This document shows, one piece after another, positions 13,437 through 25,774 of a stretch of 64,000 nucleotides of DNA. Location of the stretch: contig NC_065905.1 in the NCBI RefSeq assembly GCF_905147045.1, positions 11,532,001 to 11,596,000 of the forward strand, read 5' to 3'. Position numbers and translations under genes: made by a program. The stretch comes from Nymphalis io (taxonomy: Eukaryota > Arthropoda > Insecta > Lepidoptera > Nymphalidae). How positions within the stretch are numbered: the stretch's first letter is position 1; each line of letters opens with the position of its first letter. The notes under the pieces were generated by a model. It saw nothing but the letters and a program-made list of their open reading frames with translations. It was not told the DNA's origin and made no database searches.

Positions 13437-13745
13437 CTGGTACATTTTTTTTAAATGTATAGGCTAGCGCTTGACTGTTATCACACCTGATGGAAAGTGA
13501 GATACAGTCTAAGGTGGAGCGCGCTTGCCAGGAAGATACCTATTCACTCTAGACTTGAAGGTATCCATATTGTAGGAGGTGGGGAAAACGGAGGTCGGGA
13601 GGGTATTCCAGACCTTGGCGGTGCGTATCAGAAACGAGGAAGCAAATCGTTTCGTACGTGTCTTAAATACGTCAACTACGTACGGGTGCAGATCTTTTCG
13701 ATGCCAGGCAGTTTTACACATTATTATTATCTTAGTATACATACA
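13437..13745 (-). mobile_element. 3' end of a non-LTR retrotransposon (ORF2 C-terminus)
   Basis: The minus-strand ORF contains RTKRFASSFLIRTAKVWN and LPTSVFPTSYN, then a basic tail and stop, followed by an AT-rich tail. The [RT]xLWNxLP-type C-terminus is typical of LINE reverse transcriptases. It is severely 5'-truncated and resembles the plus-strand fragment at 26420-26710. Confidence 0.75.
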
Positions 13746-13879
13746 TAGTAGTTTTAGTAGTTATTTTACATAAGATATATCCATAAGTAATGTTATTTTA
13801 AGTTAGGAGTAGTGTAGTGTTATTAGGTATTATATTATATTAGCTACAACTTTATTTATTCAGATTAATTTTATATAAT

Positions 13880-14330
13880 ATTAAATTGAATTTTAAAAAG
13901 AATCCTTTAAAATGTGGCTTTTAAGGCATTTTTTAAAATTATGAAGCGATTTTATATCTTTTATATCCTTCGGCAAATTATTGTAGGTGCGTGCTCCTTC
14001 AAACAAAATACTTTTCTTGCCGTAGTTTGTCCTTGATGGGCCTAAATATATGTTATTAGCATTTCTAATAATTCGCTTATGAATATTATTTTTTTCGTGA
14101 AAGTAATTTGAGTGTGTATATCTTTTGTAAGGATTTTTCTTATATGAATGCAGGTGCTATATTTATAGATTTGAGTTAGGTTCATTAGTTTTGTATCCTT
14201 ATAAATTTTTATAGTAGGTGTTAAGTAATTGTATTTAAATAGCGTCTTTATGAGTTTATTTCTGTAATATGTATTATCGTATAATACAATTTCGAACAAA
14301 ACAGAAATAAAACAAAACAAATTGGTGAAA
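13880..14330 (-). mobile_element. Second LINE C-terminal fragment downstream of prophenoloxidase
   Basis: Minus-strand translation gives GPSRTNYGKKSILFEGARTY, then NNLPKDIKDIKSLHNFKKCL: the C-terminal end of a CR1/Jockey-like LINE ORF2, different in sequence from its neighbour at 13437-13745. An upstream minus-strand ORF (14042-14320) is out of register and probably a decayed part of it. Confidence 0.6.
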
Positions 14331-15007
14331 GGCTAATTTATTCAGTCTTATGAATTAAAAAGTATTTACATATGTACATAGCTTAGACATAACGAACTAT
14401 AACAAGTGACCCTAAACTTAAACCTAAAATAAATCCATATTCCATTTTCCTTGCCAAGTCTTCCAGTAACAACATTTACAAAAGTTAAATAATTGACCAT
14501 GTCGCGTGAAGAATATATTACATCATTATTAGTCGAATATTGACGACTGGACTATTCGAATAGTCCATTCGGTCTAAAATATATGATTTTTGTGATCGCA
14601 TTTGATATAATAATATGGTTTCCGAATAAGAGCATCAATGTCTCCCGGTCCATAGTCCAAGCACCCGCAGGATCGCTTGACTCGCTTTACTTCATTAGAT
14701 CTACAATTCAATAGCTCAGCTGTTGACTGTCGTTACTGGACTATTGTTGAAAAATACAGGGGACTACTAGGGATGTGCTCGTAGAACTATCTTTTTAAAA
14801 AACTAAACAATTACTCTTATTTTTAAAACTGGCAACAGCTTTCCCTTTTTTAGCCTGCAAAGAATGTTGCCAGTATCACCAAGATTTAAGTCGACATTTT
14901 TTCTCAAGCTCTCTCTTTCTCAAGATCGTTGCAGTAAGATTTTGATCGGTGTCGATTGGCACAGTGAACAGATAAACGATCCCAAGCGTCCCCCCTCCCG
15001 GCGCGGC

Positions 15008-18000
15008 TTACCGTCGCGCAGCGCGCTGGCGCGTGGCGTCCGTGAAGCGGATGGTGCAGGTGGCCACGGCCATGTTGGGCGTCAGGAAGTCGGCCAGGCT
15101 GGCGGCAGCGGCGGGCCGGTCAAAGGGGAAGCCCATGGGGCGCCGGTCGGGGTACTTGCGGTCGCGGATGCCGCAGTACGACGCCGCGTCGTTGCAGGCG
15201 CCCACCAGGTCTTGCATCACCTGCGCGCAAGTACAGTTATTATTTAATCGATGCCCTGCCGACTAGAACGTGTATTATGCTAACCACTATGTGCCCGTTA
15301 TTACACCGACCCTAAGATTAACTAAATAAATAGAAAGATATAGCTAGCGGTGAAGAATTAGCTAGGGTACTATACCAAGAGAACAAGAACAAGAACCCCG
15401 TGTAACTCGTCAAACAATATGATCTGCTCACCCTATCTTCGTTCCAGTTGGAGATCATGCAGAAGAGCACAATAGGGTATCCCTGCGGGGTGCCCTTAGG
15501 TATGAGCATGTGGTGCGGCCAGCCGCACCCGCAGAAGTCGAACTCTGCGGCCTGCGCGGAACCCGGGTCACCGGGCCGGTTGCTCTGATTGCGGAAGGTT
15601 CTCTCGTAGGGGATGGTTACCGACGAGTCCAAACTGCGGCGGCGGATGGTGCTCGTGCCAGCTGGGACTGTAAAATGGAAGAACCGACGTTAACTCTCAC
15701 CTTGCAGTGCTGATTTAACGCGGTGGTATTATTATTATTAAGCAACTTTATGGCAAACTCACAAAAAAAAAGATAAATAACAATAGCTTAAGTCGTGCTA
15801 TATAAACATAATTGCGGAATGTAATATATGCATGCAAGGGGCAGTCTTATCACTCAAGTAGTGATCTCTTCCAGACAACCCTGCATTAAGATACTTGCAG
15901 GACATAACGGGCGAGTGTATTATACATACATACATTTATACATTTATGTACCATACAGTATATATCAATACACATAAACAGGTCACATTTATAACTCTAC
16001 AGTGGACAGAATGAAATGTGAAACAAGTAAATAGGTAGGGTAGGTACAGAGATAGGTAATAGTTTTAAGTAAGAAATTTGAAGATGGAAATGGAAGAGGA
16101 TTGACGGATTTCAGGTGGAAGTACATTCCGCAGTCTCACTGCCTTTGCCGTGAAAGAGTTCGCATATAATTTGGAATGACATACGGGCACATTTACCTTG
16201 TTATCACTCTGGGAGCGAAGATTAAGTTGAAGAATTGAGTCTGAACCGAGAAAAGTAAAGCGGTCCCTCAGATAGGGGGGCCTACAGGGATGAAATAGAG
16301 TAGAGGAGAGGAGAGAAAGAGTGAATCTAATTAAGAACTCACTGGACTGCGTGAACTTGTCGAGCTCGATCATGAGGCGGCGCTGCTCGGGGAAGGCCAG
16401 CGCGCGGCCGGCCTCGTCCAGCGCCGGCGCCGCGAACAGTCGCACTGTGCCCATGGCGCCCGAGCCGCTCGTGTTGTTCACCGAGATCCTGCGCAGCACG
16501 AGTCGCGTGACGTCAGCCCGCCCCGAACTGTGTCGGTAGGTCACAGGTCGGCGGCCGGCGCCGGTACTCACACGTAGGTGAAGTCGTCGTGCTGCAGGTG
16601 CGTGAAGCGGGCGAGCACGCTGCCGCGCGGCGTGAAGTCCAGTCCGCGGCCGAGCTCCACCGTGCTCTGCTCCCACTGCGTGCGCAGCTCGTTGTCTGCG
16701 CCCGCGCCCTGCACGCCGACGCCCGACACGCGGATGCCGGGGAAGTCGAGCTGCGGGGATCGCGTTATCGTACCGTACTCGCGTCATGTGTCGTCTTTAA
16801 TTCTATTTAGTGTGTAGGGGTTCGACTGAAATTATTGTATAATCGCATCTAACTAAGACGTTACGTTACGAAGGAAAGGAAAGCTCCGACGTGCTTCGCA
16901 AATACTAAAGTGCATAGGGGGAGATCATTTTCAGATGGATCCTACCTTTTCCTGTGGGTAGGGGGGCAACTTGCTCTTGTAGAGATGGAACAAGTCGTCG
17001 ATGTAGGCGTGCCAGCGGTAGAAGATCGGGTCCCGCATGGCCGTGGCGGAGTCTCCCATCACTCCGAATTGTTCCTAAAATATTAATCTCTTCAATTCAC
17101 TTCCTGTATCTCATGTCTTGGCGATTTTCTAAATAATTACTACATTTTTTGTTTATTCAATTGAAGCTTTTACAGTTTATTACTACTAATATAGTAAAAA
17201 TATAATTGTTACAACTTCATACAATAACATTTTAGGCGACAATAATATCGGCTCGTGTAATATGAAACTACACACTACCGATAGAACCAGCAAGAAGTCC
17301 ACAGTCGGCAACTCACCAAGTTCCTGTGGTCGGGGTCGTGCGAGTAGGAGATGAAGACGTGCCCCATGTTGTGGAAGTCCCCGTAGTATCCGCGATTGCG
17401 ACTGATGATGGACGACTCCATCAAGTTCCCGAGCACATCGATGCCGGTCTCTTCATCCAACGGCATTTGACGACCGTTCGGCTACAGGAGGGAAACTTGT
17501 AAGTTAACGAGGCTTGGAATTTTTGTTTACACAACTGTATCATGGCAGACTTCATTTAAATTTAAGGAGTATTTCACTTTAAAAATAAAGACTAACCAGA
17601 ACGATAGCCATGTTTTCGATGGCTTCGACGAAGCGTTCCCTCCAGGTCTCCAACTCAGAAACGTCACTCCTGATCTGGTCCACAGGACGGTCCAAATCAC
17701 GGATGGTGGATCCCGCGAACCTGAAACAGTTTATTGTTAAAACCATTTTGCTCAAAAAGTATTTCAAAAATCTTCAGTTATAGGTTATAGGAAAGTATCG
17801 ATTGATATCCAGGTTGAAGTATTTTAAAAGATTTTTAAACGCAAAAATATAATCAAAATAATTGGTCTTTTTAATAATAATACGTACCAGCACATTGCTG
17901 GTCGTATTACGTAATGACGCTACATTACCTCGGTGGCCAGGCTCTGCTGGCGACTTGGGAGTCCAGCTTGGGGAAGTACCCTTCCTCAATGGGCTGCCTG

Positions 18001-20179
18001 AAGTCGTTGTAGCGACGTGGACGGTTCAAGCCGTTGCACATTCGCTCAACGCTGTATCTGTTTAATTATATTTAAAGCTATTTAACAGTAGCTATATGAA
18101 ACGGGATTGCTATTACTGGCTTAATTGAATTAGATTGCTTAAAGTTACAGTGAAATATGTTAAAAGTCTTAGACACTTCTAATTTTTAAGTCAATGGATA
18201 GTAGCGAAAGTAATGACGAATACAGACATAAAAAAAGCAAAATATCGTGTGACTGCGGCGGCAGTACCTGGCGACGATCTGCTGGTGCATGTAGTAGAAG
18301 AGCTCCCCGCGCCGGTCCTTGTCGACGACGGCTCTGTTCTCCGCGTCGAAGGGGTAGACGAGATGCCAGTGCCAGTGGTGCAGGTTGATGCCGATGTCCT
18401 CGCGGAAGTACGCCACGCGCTGCTCGGGCTCTGACTCCGCCGCCGTATAGTTCTGCGGGATCACGACTGGCAGCTGCGCGGGAAATATGGAAAGAATGTA
18501 TTGTCTTTTACTCTAAACAATGTATACATAGAAACCTTTAATTTATAATCAATTATCTCGTGTCTATGGTCTATCTTTATATGCTTACCCTTAGATGATT
18601 GCATCAGGGTGCTGGCAATATTTATGAATAGCGATCGGTCAGAACGTAATATGTAACTTTACATAGCTGAATGGCGAGTATAAAGGAGCTTGCGGTGTAA
18701 TAATATTTCGGATTATATGTCAGATATATCGAAAAAACGATCAAAAATGTTAAGTTACATTAATTAACTTGTAATCAATGCTATTTCTCTTAAAAGTATT
18801 CCACAGACACTGAACTTATTTTTGTAATTAACGTACCCTATCTCCAGCGTTCAGAACAGTGCTCACTTCCCGAGCGCGTCTGAACACCTTGGGGTCCATG
18901 AATTTGTCGGGGAACGTTTCTGCGAAGGTAGGGATGTCCAGACCTTTGGTATCATCTCTGCAAATTTATTGATTATTAATGGACGGAATTATTATATTAG
19001 TAATTTATAACAAAATGTTACTACTACCAACGTTTCAGTATTTTTATAACTTTTATTATTTACGAATATAAATGAAAGCGCTGCCCTCACCTGTGCAATA
19101 TAGCGACGGACAGACAGTAGTTGAACATGTACGGATTGATCCTCATCTGGCAGAACGAGCAGATGGACTGCAGGTCTTCCAAGTCACGCATATCTTAAAA
19201 AAATTACTACTTTTATACCAATAACTTTAACCGAAAGTCGAGCAAAACGGGACACTGAGTTCAGAAATAATATCATAAATAACGAGTTATAATGAGCAGC
19301 AATGTTCTTACAGAAATGTTTGCATTTACCATAAACATGTAAATCGTAAAAAGAACTCATTATATATATTTCGGTATAGATTTTAAGCGTTGACCAGATT
19401 ATTTCTGACGTGAAATCCTCGAATAATACTGAAAATGTAACTTTGATGTCAAGGGCCACACTAGGACGTAACTCGTATGACACAACATAGTGATAGTTAC
19501 TCATGAAAATATCGATCAGCTTCCCAGCCATCTTCCTGTGCTTGGGCACGAACAGTGAGAACTGGTCGTTGTAGGGCAGCTCCATGGGGAGGGAGAGATT
19601 GGGCAGCGCGATGTTGCGCACCTCGATGGTGCGGGACGCACCGTCGCTGAATCTGTTCTCGAGGACATTGCTCGCCGATTTGTACTTATCGGGCTGTGTA
19701 CGAGGTAAACAATTAGTTACAGGTGGGTTGGACGCGTAAGTATCAGACAATTTAAATTGCCAATCAACTCTTATTTTTTATTATTCTAGAAATAGTTTAA
19801 AAAAAATAAAAGTTTGTCGACAACCTTCAAACGACTTTTTGAATGGAAATCAGCAAGTAGGTACAGTCGAAACCGTCAAACGTACTAGAAAAAATGTTAA
19901 AATAATTCTACCAAAATACATTATTAAAATAAGGAGGTTATTACCTAAAATTAAAAAACATATAAACTAGTAGTTGAGAATATATTTTTTTTTCAATTTG
20001 GGTGTCAATTTAATTTAAGTTTATGTAAAACGTTCTTATAAACTCTTGCTCGTACAAATTATACGTACATAAAAATTGCTTGGCATCCGGAAGAATGTCT
20101 TCTCTTCGCCCTTCTGCATGAAGCAGGGCTCCGTCGGCCGGTCGAAGAACAGCAACAGATTCTTCTTAGCGTCCGACAT
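15008..20179 (-). CDS. PPO1: Prophenoloxidase subunit (PPO1-like), 13 coding exons
   Basis: Coding exons (minus): 20179-20069, 19693-19501, 19193-19091, 18957-18837, 18473-18268, 18057-17929, 17720-17597, 17481-17317, 17074-16946, 16750-16572, 16488-16343, 15667-15432, 15220-15008. All phases agree and total 684 residues, the usual length of lepidopteran PPO1. The product is the type-3 copper zymogen that oxidises phenols in melanisation, clotting and wound responses. CuA histidines are His209, His213 (HHWHWH) and His239 (YYMHQQ); CuB are His366, His370 (HNMGH) and His406 (FYRWH). The activation site Arg51-Phe52 (ENRF) is kept, as is the CGCGWP thiol-ester-like motif. There is no signal peptide, as usual for PPO, which leaves hemocytes by lysis. 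A 5' noncoding exon ends at a good donor (20887) and joins TTTTTCAG just before the ATG. A possible poly(A) signal lies near 14335. The choice of PPO1 over PPO2 rests on the MSDAKKNLLLFFDRP start and is less certain than the family. Confidence 0.96.
16063..16335 (-). mobile_element. LINE 3' fragment in a prophenoloxidase intron
   Basis: In the intron between PPO exons 11 and 12, the minus strand reads FHPCRPPYLRDRFTFLGSDS and later KAVRLRNVLPPEIRQSSSIS, a LINE-type C-terminus. It is joined by chance to PPO exon 11 sequence read in another frame, which makes a long false ORF. Confidence 0.6.
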
Positions 20180-20886
20180 TTTGTTACTGAAAAACAATAA
20201 AATTAATTTAAAACATAATGAAGTATACTTTTATTAATTCTAGATAAACAAAAAACATATTTTTAAATTTTAAAAACCTAATTCAAAACAAAAACAAAAA
20301 TAATAAAGCTGACAACGTTACGAGTGTTTACGGAGCTTCGTTTTAAAAACAATACTCGTACAGCGGACACGGTGGATTGTCGCTTCGACTCAGGAAAACC
20401 GCAAAAACAGTAAGTTGAAAACATAACGATATATTCATACGCTACCCACTATTTAATTGAAATATTATATTACAGTAATGATCTATAAAAAGCATTTACA
20501 AGGAGCAATATATTCTCCAGAAAATGCATAATTGATATAAATATCAATAAAAAATGTTATATATTTTTATTTAATTTAAACTTGTGAAATTTAATAATAA
20601 ACCACAATATAGTATGCGAAAATCGACCATAATCATTATTGACAACTTGAAGAAAGCATAATATGAATATTTTCAAATGTTTTTATTAATACAATCAAAA
20701 AAAGTTTAAACAGATGGCAAAATGGGAAGTGTTTTGTTTTTGCCTATTTATATATAAATTATTGTCATGCGGAAAATGTCAGCTCTATCGGTCAGGCGGA
20801 ACTGGCTTAAAATTATACGGAACAGTTGTAAAATGTAAAGTTAAATAAAAGCTTGTAAAAATAGAATATAATTGAAGATCACTCAC

Positions 20887-21160
20887 CTTTTTTCAATGAA
20901 ATTAAAAGACAGCAAAATAATTAAGGTGTAACAATGTCAATATGGATACCGTTAGCCGTGAAACTCACGGCTGACTGTGACCAGTTGAAGTGATTCACGC
21001 CTTATATATGACAGTTTCACACGGAACTCTGAGACAGCTGTGATCGTGTGCAATCCTGTAAACAACAGACCTGTGGTCGCTTATCACGAGGATGTTCGGT
21101 CGCCGCTACATTACTGATAACAAAAGTTAGGCAAATACATACCTGATAATTATCATTACA
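20887..21160 (-). promoter_or_regulatory. Prophenoloxidase promoter: TATA box, GATA and RUNX sites, 5' UTR exon
   Basis: On the minus strand a TATATAA box lies at 21008-21002, so transcription should start near 20970. The first exon then runs to the donor AAAG|GTGAGT at 20887. Upstream lie four WGATAR-type sites: TTATCA 21081-21086, TGATAA 21115-21120, and the inverted pair TGATAA/TTATCA 21144-21155. A RUNX consensus TGTGGTC at 21072-21078 is two bases from the first GATA site. In Drosophila, GATA (Serpent) and RUNX (Lozenge) factors jointly activate prophenoloxidase genes in crystal cells; function here is inferred. Confidence 0.6.
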
Positions 21161-21687
21161 AAAGCAACTCCCACACTTTTCTAAGGAAGAACTGCCCATC
21201 ACGATACTTCAGAAATATAAATAGGTTTTGTAGAAATCATTATTTTCCAATCTATAATTTTTAGCAAACTTATCTAGGCAGACTTACAATAATTCGATTC
21301 TACTATGCAATCCCGCACATCATTTTACATTCAGCAACGAATTCATTTAAAGTTAATGTTGTAAAAATAATAAATAAGGCATATATTATGTGTTAAAAGA
21401 CCTTAGAGTAAGTGTACATAGATTGTCATACTGGATACATATATTTAATTGTATATATGCTGGATAAAAAGCTGTTAATAAACCAAATTGTAAAGACTTT
21501 AACTTTACCTTTTAATGAATTTAATTATATGTAATGTTTAAAAATATATGTAAATTAGTACATAACTCAATATAAGAATGGATGATAAGAATCGTGGGTT
21601 GATTTCCATACCGGTCATTCAAATTTCATTGTATATAGTTGAATATGTATTTCCATTAAAAAAATACTATTAAATTTCTTTAAAATG

Positions 21688-21950
21688 CGAGCCGAGCTGG
21701 TCCAGTGGTTAGGACACGTGAATCTTTGAAAATTGCGGTTCTAACCCAGGCAAGCGCCACTACATGTGCCTAACTTGTGTTTATAATTCATCTCGCGCTC
21801 GGCGGTGAAGGAACTCATCGTGAGGAATCCTGCATATTTTCGATGACAATCTGCCACGCGTATAGATCAACCCGCAACCGAGCATCGTGGTGGGCTAAGC
21901 TCGAAATTAAGTCCTCAAAAAGATGTAGAGGCCTTAGGCTAGCAGAGGAC
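21688..21950 (+). repeat. tRNA-derived SINE, family A
   Basis: A box GCTGGTCCAGTGGTTAGG, B-box relic GGTTCTAACCC, then TTTATAATTCATCTCGCGCT and CGTGAGGAATCCTGCAT, the body shared with the copy at 39-350. Confidence 0.75.
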
Positions 21951-21974
21951 ATTACCAGGCTTTTACTTGACTTT

Positions 21975-22110
21975 TATTATTGTCAATGTGGCACCAACCT
22001 CAGTTGCTAAGATATTATATAGTTACACTTGCTCACTCACCCTTCAATACGGAACACAACAATACTAAGTATTGCTGTTTGGCGGTAGAATATCGGACGT
22101 TAATTAGCTT
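21975..22110 (+). repeat. SINE family B fragment
   Basis: GCTCACTCACCCTTCAATAC and AACAATACTAAGTATTGCTG are family-B blocks. It lies directly downstream of the family-A copy. Confidence 0.7.
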
Positions 22111-22189
22111 GTAAATGATTAAATTATAGGTACAAAGTTCATTAGAACAAGGAAGAAAGTCACAGTAATGAAGAGGATAACAAGGTTTT

Positions 22190-22400
22190 TTTTTATATAA
22201 AATAGGTAGGCGGACGGGCGTATGGGCAACTTGTTGGTAAGCGGTAACCACCGCCCATACACATTGCCATTGTAAGAAATATTATCCGTCCCTTACATCG
22301 CAAATGCGCCACCAACATTAGGAACTAATGATGATGATGTTATGTTGCTCGTGCTTGAAATTACACTGGCTCACTCACTCGAATCACGACTTGTTTGACT
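22190..22400 (+). repeat. SINE family B, 5' two thirds
   Basis: It starts in the AT-rich head (TTTATATAAAATAGGTAGGC), followed by GTAAGCGGTAACCACCGCCC, CATTGCCATTGTAAGAAAT, ATGCGCCACCAACATTAGG and CACTGGCTCACTCACTC. Together with the fragment at 21975 this gives two adjacent insertions. Confidence 0.75.
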
Positions 22401-22534
22401 CGGAATTTCTTATTAAAAAAACCTTGTTTGTTATATAAAAATGAAATATTAACTAAGAAGGTAAACTATTTATTTTGTGTAATAAAAACATAACTATATA
22501 TTTTTATAAATATTATATTATTAATAGAAGAATC

Positions 22535-22850
22535 CTACATAACTCCCCTCAGAGACGATCCCTTCTGGCGATACTAGTCAGGAATGCTGAGTACACGGCC
22601 AAAGTGAGTTTTTCTAACCTCTACCAGGTCGGACTGACTGCCACGGTAGCATGCGAATGCGATCCCGTGGCGCTCCTCGTTGAGACGGAAAGGGTACCGC
22701 TGGTTTTTTAGTGGGTATCCCGATGTTCGGGGCGCACTCGGCGCCTTGGACACCGGCGAGTCCCACATACCCCCCCAACTGTTCCCGTGGGGGAAACGCG
22801 TAATGCGTTTTTTCAGCGTTGAAAAAAAAAAGGCCGGACTGACTGGTTGT
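22535..22850 (+). repeat. Possible LINE 3' UTR-like repeat
   Basis: A GC-richer block contains GGTACCGCTGGTTTTTTAGT, GGGTATCCCGATGTTCGGG and GACACCGGCGAGTCCCACAT, ending in an A-rich run. The asymmetry and A-rich end look like a LINE 3' end, but no ORF is left and only one copy is in the window. The call rests on general resemblance. Confidence 0.35.
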
Positions 22851-22904
22851 GATGAAGTTGTAGGTAGGAGGCGGGTTAGTACGTTAATAGGCAGGCTGCC
22901 CTAA

Positions 22905-24445
22905 GGCGCTCTATCGATATCATTATTTTCCTTGCTCCATTGATTTTAATTTCATTTCCATTGATTTTACGTGCTCCTTATGTCCATCGCACAAGGTACA
23001 CGCCTGACAGACATTTTCATGACCATCCTAAAATTCTAAATTTAAATATTTTTTACTAAAACCTTCTCCAAAATGCACTGCATATTATAGTATTATGTTT
23101 TAGTACTTTTTTAGTTAGGCATTATAACAAAATGAGGCGTCATTTATTAATTAAGATTTAAAAACATTTCATGGAGCGAGCCCTTTAATTTTAACCGTCT
23201 GAAGTCGGGACAGATTAATTTAGTATAATGATATAAACGCTTATGTTTTCTATCCGGTTCATTGAGTTAACAACGAGCGGAGACTTTGAACGGAGATAAA
23301 TCATTTTGGATTAACCCCTGGAATGCGCCCTATATAGCAGTTTAATATTATTAAAGTTACATAAAAGAAAAGTTACATAAAAGTGTTCTTTAAGTATCCG
23401 ATTTAAGTTATTTCGAGTTCCATATGACATGTTTATTTATATATTTATTAAGGATCTCCAACAATGGATACACACTTACAAGTACATCACATCGTTTTAA
23501 AATATGTGTACTTCAATTAAAGCAAGCACATAAATAATGACTAAACAGAAAATAAAAAAATATAAAAATAAATGTTACATAGTGGTACTCAATAAATAAA
23601 CACAGGAACGATAAAAGGTAAACAATGGTTAAACTAAGACTAAGTATTAGAAACGTGAGTTAAGTATAAATATAAATAACGAATAATAATAAAAATAAAA
23701 CTTAAAAAAAAAAAAAAAACAAAACATAACATGTTGCTGAAATCTAATTTATGTATTTAATTATTATCTGTAAATATGAAATCTATGATGTGTGTGTGTC
23801 ATACACTAAAAAAATCATATATTAAAATATTTTTTATTCAAATAGGCGGTCGGAAAAATGGGTTCTATCGACGAGAAGGCTACCTCTTCTGTGACAATAG
23901 CACATCAACGACAAAAATCGTATTAAAATACCTCGGTAGATATACTTATACTTAAGTGGCTCTGTTATGATATCAGTTTTAACATTGTACACATTGCAGA
24001 ATCGTATTTTATAAATTATCCTTCCCCTGAACACTACACACATAAAACTTCTCACTGTTTTATCAAAACCGCATTATAATTTAACGCAACGCGCCATGGC
24101 TACACCTTCATACATCCCTGAAAAAGTCTAAATCTTTATTATTATTGAAAATTGTAAACAATTACAAAAGTAAAAAAAATCAGGAAGGTCAGTGATAATA
24201 TTTCCTTTGAATATAAGTAAGTCATTGTATGTAATGCTACTGAGTATATATTGCGAACATTTTATACGTTAAAAAATTAATTATACATTTTATAATAACG
24301 GCAAAACAGTTATTGGTATTTTATCTTAATAACTATTATAATATAAATAAAATATAATAGTTATTAAGGTTATACACAAAAAAATACAAAAAATGTTCGT
24401 ACCTATATATAAGTTCGTATAATAATATAAGTTATTCCAGAACCG
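22905..24445. other. Intergenic, nothing recognised
   Basis: AT-rich with an A-run near 23700. Short ORFs such as 23834-24055 on the minus strand show no known motif. Confidence 0.5.
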
Positions 24446-24449
24446 TAAC

Positions 24450-25722
24450 CGTAACAGCCTGTGAATGTCCCACTGCTGGGGCTAGGCCTAAGGCCTCCTC
24501 TCCTCTTTTTGAGGAGAAAGTTTTTGGAGCTTATTCCACCACGCTACTCCAATGCGGGTTGGTGGAATACACATGTGGCAGAATTTCAGTGAAATTAGAC
24601 ACATGCAGGTTTCCTCACGATGTTTTCCGTCACCGTCAAGCACGACATGAATTATAATTTTGTTTGTTATTTGCAGATGATTTGAAATTATTCTTAAAAA
24701 TCAAAACACCATCGGATTGCTTGATGTTACAAAAAGGCATCCAAAATGTTGAAGAATGGAGTAAGCGGAATAGGCTTAAGTTTAATGATGAAAAGTGCTC
24801 TATAATATCATTCACACGCGCAAACATGCCAGTCAAATACGACTATCGTTTAAACGACATTGTTCTAGGGCGGCAATCTACTATCGAAGACTTAAGAGTC
24901 TTGATGAGTGATCAGCTGAGCTTTACCGACCATGTTTACAATATTACAAAAACGGCATACAAATCCCTAGGTTTTGTTTTGAGGCAGTCAAAATACCTTG
25001 AAAGTTTTGCTGCGGTCAAAATTTTGTACAACTGTTTCGTCAGAAGCACGTTAGAAAGTAACTCAGTTATTTGGAGTCCACATGAGGTAAAATACAAACT
25101 CATGGTGGAGAAACTCCAAAAGAAATTCTTGAGTTGGCTTTACCACAAGCAATACGGATTCTTCGTAGGGTATCCTTATTGTTATCCTAGCTTATTTATA
25201 CAAGGAATGACAGGATACGATTCCCTCGAAGTGCGACGACATATGGCTTTGCTAAGCTATTTCTTCCTGTTACTCAGGGGTACCTACCATTTTCAATCCC
25301 TCAGTGTTAGAGCAAATATCATTGAATGTTCCTGACAAATACACTCGCGCTCGTCGACACAAGCTATTTGCGGTGCCTGGCTGTCGATTGGTACTGGTGA
25401 GCGAGTCACCTTTGATACGCGCGTTGACTTGCTCAATGGTGTCCTGGCCTGGAATCCAAGCCTCGAATTGTTTAACTCATCACCTGCTGTATTTCGCAAA
25501 ACGGCAGCGGAATACATACAAACAATAATAGCTAAGGAATTATTAATAAAATAAGTAAATGCTTTAGGTTAAACCTGTAATGTTTACTTATATTTTGTAA
25601 ATAAATAAATAAATAATCATAAATTAAACACATGAAAATTCAGAGGTGCTTGCCCGGGTTTGAACTCACGATCATCGGTTAAGATTCACGCGTTCTTACC
25701 ACTGGGCCATCTCGGCTCTTCC
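24450..25722 (-). repeat. Family-A SINE split by a LINE insertion
   Basis: The 3' half of the SINE (24450-24658, minus) and its tRNA-like head (25610-25722, with B box GTTTGAACTC and A box CACTGGGCCATCTC as read on the plus strand) flank a plus-strand LINE. The intact copy at 28752-29031 shows that the two halves were contiguous: CATGAATTATAA on one side and ATAAATTAAACACATG on the other meet in the intact unit. Confidence 0.8.
24659..25609 (+). mobile_element. 5'-truncated non-LTR retrotransposon (CR1/Jockey-like)
   Basis: It starts inside the reverse transcriptase at the catalytic box (LFADDLKLF). It continues through VEEWSKRNRLKFNDEKCSII, ILYNCFVRSTLESNSVIW and EVKYKLMVEKLQKKFLSWLY to near 25330, then in a shifted frame to about 25550. 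It ends in an (AAAT)n tail. It is the same family as the minus-strand LINE at 53046-59265, with near-identical residues over their shared part. 5' truncation plus a tail marks an ordinary target-primed insertion. Confidence 0.85.
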
Positions 25723-25774
25723 ATTCCAGAAAGTCGAGAGTAATTAGACCAAAACCTATAGGTACCTATTATTT

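Noticed and set aside
16065..16787. 240-codon minus-strand ORF
   Set aside because: It is PPO exons 10-11 read in mixed frames and fused by chance to an intronic LINE fragment; the spliced PPO model explains the exons.
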